This document shows positions 57,488 to 64,000 of a stretch of 64,000 nucleotides of DNA, piece after piece. A program made the position numbers and the translations under genes. The DNA is from Lepraria neglecta (Eukaryota; Ascomycota; Lecanoromycetes; Lecanorales; Stereocaulaceae), in contig CM065651.1 of NCBI GenBank assembly GCA_033220425.1, forward strand, positions 2,418,001 to 2,482,000, written 5' to 3'. The notes below the pieces were generated by a model, which was not told the DNA's origin, did no database searches, and saw nothing but the letters and a program-made list of their open reading frames with translations. Position 1 is the stretch's first letter. Each line of letters begins with the position of its first letter.

Positions 57488-57945
57488 TCACTTCGATGAA
57501 TCGAGATACTTGGGGCTGAATCGAGTACAGAGGCGATCAACAATAGCCAAGGTCCGGAGCCTTTGGAATATCTTCAAGGGGTTATTTTCCTTACAGAAGA
57601 TGATGACAAGGCTATGAATTCCTATCCACATCCCCATAAAATCTCGCGCTGCCAGCTTGGAAGCCCTCCGAGTGCCACCCAAAAACGCCCTGGACGCTAC
57701 TACCTCCCTCCCTTATCAAAGATCCGCCATAAAGCACCCCCAAGCCGTGAACCTGTAGTTGAATCCTGCACTACCATAGCCATACCAAAAGCGCCATACT
57801 TGTACACAAAGTCCATGATACCATCTATCACCGAAGCTAACGTGCTATATTTCATCGGCGGGTGATCGCCCACCGAAAAGAGAGCTTTCTGGAAAATGAA
57901 CTGCATTTCGCCTCTCATGGGCACATCACCTCCAGCACGAGACAT
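57488..57945 (-). pseudogene. Possible broken gene at the right island edge
   Basis: Minus strand: an 81-codon ORF from 57945 (MSRAGGDVPMRGEMQFIFQK ... FVYKYGAFGMAMVVQDSTTG) ends at a TAG at 57700, and a second ORF in another frame (57682-57488) follows at once. The first has protein-like composition (GMAMVVQD, GGALWRIFD) but I do not recognise a family. No good intron joins the two, so either this is a short real gene or a frameshifted relic cut short near the island. Confidence 0.35.
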
Positions 57946-59064
57946 CTTCGACGCTGGTCAACAGGGCTTTTATAAACACCATAAGGGGATCGTTGAACGG
58001 TATATTTTGAGTGTATTAGGAGAATCGCAGGCTCAGTGAGGTGCCGGGGACGTTGAAAATGGAGGGGTCTGGGGGCCGGGCTTGGAGGCTGATGATATCT
58101 GTGCGTTAGCTGTTTTGATCTCATGCCAATGTGAATGGAAAAGTTGTGGTTACCCCGATTCATATCCAGACAGCACAGTGAGGTTCGGGCTAGAGTAGGC
58201 CGAAGGTGCTGCTTTCAGAAGCTGTGAGACAATGGAAGGAAGAGGTGTTCCACCTGAAGACACGGCTGCTAGGATGTCTGGCAGTACTCGTCCAGGGGGC
58301 GCGTGCAGCATGAGCAACAGAACAGAGTTAGAGGAGACCAGTGAAAATCGCCAACTGGACGAGCTTTATCGGATCAAATTGGTGTCGTTGAGGCTTGCGA
58401 TGTTGTAGAAGCAAGATAGATGCTGGTGGAAAGGTGTTGGAAAGATGACTACAAGAATAGAATGACCCATACCGACAATCGCTCTGCGTCACTGGGGAAT
58501 CGCTACCCGGTCTCGGACAGGCGTATAGAAGAATGACGCTTGGGTCCGTAGACAGCGTTGAAGGCGTGTTTTACTGCCTTAGATAATATCAAAGTTAGTA
58601 CAGTGGTCGCGACGCTCGGAGAGCGCACTTATCCACAAATTATGCGACATCCCAGTGCAGGGACTTTCGAGTTGGTAATGTAAATAACAACGACAAAGGG
58701 CAGCAGAATTGGCTTATCACATTCGACCTTGTCGTCTCTAATATCAATAAGTCTTAGCTCTCTCAAAGAGAATAGAAGATTGCCCTGTAATTTTGCATGG
58801 CGGATTGCCCTAGACTCCTTAACGCTTCGACTTGACCGATTTCCTCCAAAGATGTACATTCCCAAAGAGCTCCATGACCCGTCGTAAACACTCGTCTCGT
58901 CTTGAAATCGCATGGCATCTATCGTCCAAACATACTTGTAAATTCCGATCAAACCCTGCTGAACAAGAGCCGGTCGTTGGTGCTAACACATTCTCATCTG
59001 TTCGCAGTATCCGCAGTATAGGTACTGTCTCAATCTTTTACATATCGTCTCAAGCTATTCCATT
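57946..59064. other. Intergenic, no recognisable gene
   Basis: About 1.1 kb of normal composition. Short ORFs on both strands (for example 58163-57915 and 58952-58629, minus) show no recognisable features. The right part should hold the 3' UTR of the antiporter gene. Confidence 0.45.
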
Positions 59065-61119
59065 TCAACATCTTCGGTCTCCCTTCATGGAGCCATCTTG
59101 CTGTGCGTCCTTGCTGGCACTCTCTTTTGAGGGTACTGATTGCGAATCATCCGCATCAACTTCAGGACTCTCCTTCAGAGTGCTTGGTTCAATGGCATCG
59201 GTGGGTTCGCCTTCCTCAGCGTCCACTGTTCTGGGCGTAGTACTTACCAATGGAATGGTGGACCGCCCAATGCGAAAGACCTCACGACGTGGAGGCTCAT
59301 TTCGTGGACGCTGTTCGTTCCGCTGGCGTTCTCTATGAGTTTGCGCCTGCACTTCGTTGACGACTCGATCGCGGATGTGAAATGGGGCTTCTGGTTCTTC
59401 TGGATCTTCGCTGACTGAACGCGACGCCATCGCGCTGGATAGAGTGCGAGGCAAGTGGTATCCCAACTTGCCGAGTGGGACGCTGAGACCATGGACGACC
59501 TGTGTAGTTGGTGAGCAGACGAAACATCTAGGCAAGTCCGTGCGTGCAAAGAGCAACCCACTATACTGCAAATAGCAAGGAACCAGATCACGACCGTGAA
59601 AACATCCTCTAACTTCGCAGCATCTTCCCGGACGACACCGTCAACCGTGATCAGTCTGAGGAACTCGAGACTTATGTAAAGGTAGAAGACAGCGCTGACT
59701 CCGATCGGGCCGAAGAAGCCAACAAACAGAGCTTGTTGCTTCTCTTCAACCTGCCAGATTTTCCAATGCAAGGCGAAGACAACAGGGAGCCGACGGAAGA
59801 GCAAGATGAGAATGCCGAGAAAGATGAGTCGGTAGACCGGTATAACATCGTTGTTTGCGAAGCTGGCCCACGGGCAGACGGCACCGAACCACATAAAGAT
59901 TGAGAGATTGAGCAGCATATCTATGGTAGGCTGTAAAGAGTCGTCCTTGGTCTCCAAGCGAAACCAGTCATCGATTGTGAAGGCATTGCCCGCAACGAAG
60001 CATGCAAGTACGTCGTCACTGCCGATCATCCCACACGCTGCGGAGGAATCAGAGTCAGTGATACTCTTTACGGCTATAATTCAAGGTTGTGAGGCATGGT
60101 TAGGGAACACGGCCTGAGTCATTGCTCCCAAAACAGGCCTTACAAATGAGATAGCGATCCGAAAATGGAAGGAAACACTCCGAAAGGTACGTACTTCCGG
60201 TGATGAAGAGCGCGAGCGTTATAGCAAACACGAGAAAGCTCTCTCTATCAACGAACTTCTTCTCTTCAGCCCGGTGAAGCAGCTCTTTGGCTATCCAGCC
60301 AACGGCCGCCCCATAAACGACGCTCAAAAGGATGGTGTATCCCCAAATTTCCCCGAACCAATCACCCATGGCTAAACTCGCGCCACCTGGTTGCCCGGCG
60401 CCTCCATTGCCGATGTACTTTATAAGATACAAAGCGAGAAACAGAAACGGATATCCTAGTCCGTCGTTTGCACCTGATTCTGCAATAATGATCTTTTGCA
60501 GGTCCTTGGGTATGTGCTTATCTGCAAATTTGCCTTTCACGATGGAGTTGGAAAGGACAGGGTCTGTGGGTGTTACGCATGCCCCAATGGCCAGCGAGTG
60601 GAGAAAGCTGAGATTAGGCACCATCCCCCAGACGATTAGACTGCTGCTGAGCCACATCGCCGTCATACCTGGCCCCAGCAAAAGCGCTAGACTCTTCCAT
60701 TCATGCTGTAGATATTTTCTTGGCAGCTGGACACCAGCTAGAACCAATTGCACGCCTAAGACAAGCCTAGTAAAATACAGGGTAATCGAATCCAAGTTCT
60801 CTTGTGAGCCAAGGGCAAAATCCAGCGGCTTTATGAAATTTGTGGCATGTGGTGAGAATATTACTCCAGCAATCAGAGATATCAGGGCTTCAGAAAGGTA
60901 GTAGCGCTCCTTGAGGAGATACGAGACCAGACCACTAGGTTTTCATCAGCCCGCTGGGGAAAGCATTAACAGGTTCAGCGCAAACTCACAACAAGGTGAT
61001 GAAGCCTCCAAGCGTAGCTGTAATTCCCCATAGTCAATCAATGAAAATGACCTTCCAACCTTTGAAGGGTTTCACATACCACAGGTGATATTGAAATTGG
61101 TTATAGCAAGAGTAGGCAT
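59065..61119 (-). CDS. Na+/H+ antiporter, Nha1/Sod2 type (CPA1)
   Basis: Plasma-membrane exchanger that expels Na+ or K+ for H+, for salt tolerance and pH balance. Minus-strand exons 61119-61080, 61017-60990, 60934-60195, 60037-59562 and 59499-59065 total 1719 nt, 572 residues in frame. An N-terminal helix ATLGGFITLFGLVSYLL is followed by a long run of membrane segments. The transport-site region is IIAESGANDGLGYPFLFLAL and a second conserved helix is GMIGSDDVLACFVAGNAFT; VVHGLSVPLGKLGY marks the end of the membrane domain. The ~140-residue cytosolic tail is acidic and low complexity (EDPEEPEAPF, SVPSKESASK). Exon 2 is 28 nt. The donor of intron 4 (GTGGGT) is atypical but keeps the frame and the conserved CSIVVHGLS. 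Tail is shorter than in yeast Nha1. Confidence 0.92.
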
Positions 61120-61993
61120 ATTGGCTACCAGAATATGCCCCGTAGGCTTCAAACAGCTAGTATCACGAGTACAGTATTGCGAGTCTCGGTTTCGAAAGAA
61201 TGTTGCTCCCTTCTTTCAATGCGGCCGAAAAGAGCAGGCCATGAAGCCGGTGTTATTGCGCTGTTGTACAAATCGGTGCCATCTGCTCGTAGGAGTACGC
61301 GGCCTGCCACCTTGGAATAATTGCCAGGAGGTACATGAAGTGTCGTAATGCACGGAAAACCGGCATGTGTGAAGGCTTTGTAGCACCAGAGAAGAACTGC
61401 TTATTGTTTTTTTTGCCCCAATGATTCTTAATTCCAATCAATTGGCTCTTTCGTTATCTTATCTTGCCCCGGGAAGGATCGCCTCGTTTTCAATTTGAGC
61501 GTGCACACCCTTCAGGGTATTATTGGTCCTCAGACAGGTTTGTTAAGGCTGGTAAAGCGCACCGGCAGGCACCATAGATGTGAGCTTGCGAATAGAGCAA
61601 AAGTCGTGTCTTACGGGGAGAGGAAGGAAAACTGGAGCCAATTGCGGAGAAATTTTAAGGTGCGGCAGATCCTGGCGCGTCACGCTAGCGCGAAAGACAC
61701 TCTTGCCGAAAAGCAAAGAAACACAAACCACCTTAAGCCTGAGAGCTGAACAACTCTTAATTTATCTACTCATAGAAGGGTTGAGCTACGTATGCATTGC
61801 GTGAATGGTCCTATAAGGTCAACACCACCCAAACACTGAAGCCGGCCCACCTCAAGGCTGGCGAGAGAGCAACATTGCCCCGTTCTCACGAATAACGAGG
61901 AGACTATCAGTCCTATGGGACCTTGGTCTCAATTATCCCTGGTGTCTTCTACCCATACGCACCAACACTCGGATTCCAATTTATGCGACTAAG
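61120..61993. other. Divergent intergenic region between antiporter and RNase H1
   Basis: Head-to-head genes, so both promoters should lie in these 874 bp. A T-run (TTGTTTTTTTTGCC, about 61404) and several short ORFs are seen; no gene is supported. Confidence 0.5.
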
Positions 61994-63293
61994 ATGGACG
62001 ACACAGCTTCAGTCAAATCTGCCTCTTCTAATGGGACGAAGAGGAAGAGAGAAAACCTGCCAAAGTTCTACGCTGTGCGTGTAGGTTATCAGCCAGGCGT
62101 CTACCACACCTGGGCGGACTGTCTAGACCAGGTGAAGGGTTTCAAAAAGGCAACCTGTGAGCTCAGACGATGAGAAATTGTAGCGTCGGATCTAGCTAAC
62201 AGCTTATTGCTAGTCAAATCATTCTCCACTCTGACAGATGCTGAGCGCTTCGTTGCCGGCGAGAACCCTGCCCAAGGCGGCAGCAATGGCTCGTCACCTC
62301 CGACCAAATTCTACGCTGTGAAAAATGGAAGGATGCCTGGGATCTATCTGGACTGGCCATCAGCTCAAGAGCAAATCACTGGCTGGCAGAAACCAAGACA
62401 CAGGTGCTTTACAACACGTATCGAAGCACAGAGATTCCTAGATGAGGAAGAAGGCAAAGCCCATGACACAAGCCCCACAATCGAAGCAGATGGAGGACCT
62501 CTCACGACCTATAGTGCTTCCGAAGTGCAGGTAGAACCTGACGTCCAACCTCCCGCTCAGAAGAAAGCCAAGAAAAACGTCAACGGCACGAAGTCAGCAC
62601 CTCCGGAGTACAACGAGACCGACTATGAGCCCGGTACTGGCCCCATGCCTCCAGATGCGGAGGATGGTTTCGACCCAAACATTATTCTAGATCCAGAGTC
62701 AGGAAAGATAGTTTACAAAACACAAGAGCAGCGGCAGGCAACAAAGACACGGTCTTCGGGAGCTTCTCAGACTGAACCAATACGCATACATACAGACGGC
62801 AGCTCGCTAGGCAATGGCACGGCTGGAGCATTCGCTGGGGTTGGCGTGTACTTTGGGCCCAACGATAAGAGGTCGGTTCTCAGGGCAGAAGTTTGAAATG
62901 ACGGAAAAACTGACTGTGGGCGATAGGAATGTCTCCGAGACGCTGCCAGGATCAAGGCAAACCAACCAGCGAGCCGAACTCACCGCCATCCTTCGAGCGC
63001 TCGAAATCGTACCGAGGAATCGAGACGCTGTGATCATAACCGATAGCAAATATGCTATCGATTGTGTGACGGAATGGTTCATCAATTGGCGTAGAAACGG
63101 CTGGAAGACGGCCTCCGGCAAAGCGGTGGAGAATAAAGACATAATTGAGAACGTTCTTTCGAAGATAGAAGAGAGAACCAAGTTGGTGGTTCGGACAGAT
63201 TTCGAATGGATCAAAGGACACGCGAATCATCCGGGAAATGTGGAGGCTGATAGGCTTGCTGTGGATGGAGCGAAGAAGCGGCCAATGTTCTGA
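61994..63293 (+). CDS. Ribonuclease H1
   Basis: Cuts the RNA strand of RNA:DNA hybrids (R-loops, primers) in nucleus or mitochondria. Exons 61994-62156, 62214-62871 and 62927-63293 give 1188 nt, 395 residues. Two hybrid-binding (caulimovirus VI-type) domains: KFYAVRVGYQPGVYHTWADC, continuing over intron 1 to FSTLTDAERFVAG, and KFYAVKNGRMPGIYLDWPSA to TRIEAQRFL. A charged linker follows, then the RNase H domain with the four acidic residues D249 (HTDGSS), E291 (RAELTA), D313 (ITDSKYA) and D382 (VEADRLA), plus GHANHPGN with the catalytic-loop His. Introns are 57 and 55 nt. The second donor is GTCGGT, a little unusual, but the frame closes exactly. Two hybrid-binding domains match the layout of yeast RNH1. 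Confidence 0.94.
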
Positions 63294-63700
63294 AATGAGA
63301 TGCCGTGGACTGGATGACCGAGAAGAGTATCGGGCGACGACTACTACTTAATCGCTGTACGCCAATGGCGTTATCATAATTGTTGAAAATATCCTGCTCT
63401 GAAACACTAGAATGTGCGCAGAAGAATAGAAAAGCACTCCTGTTGTTCGAGTCTTGCCATAACACATTAGCTATTCTAGCTTCGACTCTCGCCCGACCTC
63501 GTACAAGATTTGAGAGGCATTCTCACGCTATCTAAGACTCAGCAAGAATGGTCTATAGAAACAACTCTAGTATAACAGTTCCCAATGCCGTCATTGTACT
63601 CTTACAGTACGCCGGGAGATGTGAGTCTCGGACGTCCATTTCATGAAACACCCCAACACCTCGCTCAATATGTCGAAGTCAAGCAATAAAAGGAAGTACA
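63294..63700. other. Intergenic between convergent genes
   Basis: Tail-to-tail gap of 407 bp with no recognisable gene; expected to hold the two terminators. Confidence 0.5.
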
Positions 63701-64000
63701 CTAGCAGGCAGTATGCACTGTCGCTCTCCGTAGCTCGTAGTCTGGGACAAGATCAAACCAGTCGGTCTCTGGATTATACCGGTATGCCTTGAAGTCGACG
63801 CCATATGGTTTCTTACCGCAAGTCAGCTCATGGTCCCCAAGATTACATCAGCAACCAGAGCTTACCGGCTCAAGCATATACAGCATGCCCAGAGGAACAT
63901 CCAAATCCGCCACGTCTTCCCTCTTAAGCCCCTTAAAGTAGGCCAAAAGCACACGGGCGACAGACCGATGCCCAACAAGAAGTACATGATCCGTCATCCT
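63701..64000 (-). CDS. 6-phosphofructo-2-kinase/fructose-2,6-bisphosphatase, C-terminal end (partial)
   Basis: Makes and breaks fructose-2,6-bisphosphate, the signal that tunes glycolysis against gluconeogenesis in the cytosol. Only the last 82 residues are in the window. Minus-strand exon 64000-63866 encodes VLLVGHRSVARVLLAYFKGL and VADLDVPLGMLYMLEP. After a 54-nt intron, exon 63811-63701 encodes KPYGVDFKAYRYNPETDWFD and ends ELRRATVHTAC. The GHRSVARVLLAYF block with its histidine belongs to the bisphosphatase (histidine phosphatase) domain, and the YRYNPETDWF ending is typical of fungal members. The 5' part lies beyond the right edge. The intron acceptor is AAG. Confidence 0.85.

Overview
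The window comes from a filamentous ascomycete (Pezizomycotina-type) genome. Protein genes are compact, with short GT-AG introns of mostly 45-80 nt. The repeated DNA shows the mark of repeat-induced point mutation (RIP): stop codons in old transposons fall where glutamine (CAA/CAG) or tryptophan (TGG) is expected, as CpA-to-TpA change on either strand predicts. The class cannot be fixed from sequence alone.

Layout. (1) 1-16.1 kb, left gene-rich flank: a 5'-truncated Ubp3/USP10-type deubiquitinase (+); a ~96-bp tandem repeat; a mitochondrial carrier (-) with a 7-nt microexon; FACT subunit Spt16 (+); a secreted M43-type metalloprotease (-); a Cdc50/Lem3 flippase subunit (-); an unassigned 2-kb stretch; and a decayed quinone-oxidoreductase pseudogene against the transposon boundary. 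(2) 16.12-57.44 kb, a ~41-kb nested transposon island. The oldest layer is RIP-degraded Ty3/gypsy elements (several fragments and one full-length element with a GTTCT target duplication) and a Helitron split by that gypsy. Younger, little-mutated insertions sit in them: at least sixteen copies of a 472-525 bp LTR (family A), four copies or fragments of a related LTR carrying a 34-bp minisatellite (family B), and an intact Ty1/copia element (43859-49118) with a 1296-codon open polyprotein, GGACT target duplication and half-tRNA(iMet) primer site. (3) 57.44-64 kb, right gene-rich flank: a possible gene remnant, an Nha1-type Na+/H+ antiporter (-), ribonuclease H1 (+) and the 3' end of a 6-phosphofructo-2-kinase/fructose-2,6-bisphosphatase gene (-).

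The flanking genes are housekeeping genes (ubiquitin removal, chromatin, lipid asymmetry, ion homeostasis, RNA:DNA hybrid removal, glycolytic control) with no shared pathway, so this is ordinary chromosome interrupted by a transposon nest. The most interesting signals are in the nest: minisatellites inside every well-preserved LTR family, giving a 26-bp length ladder in family A; a conserved antisense Cys-rich/coiled-coil ORF between pol and the 3' LTR of three gypsy copies; and LTR-within-LTR-within-LTR insertion whose order can be read from exact 5-bp target duplications. Exon boundaries were derived by eye from splice sites, reading frame and family similarity; every spliced model closes in frame.
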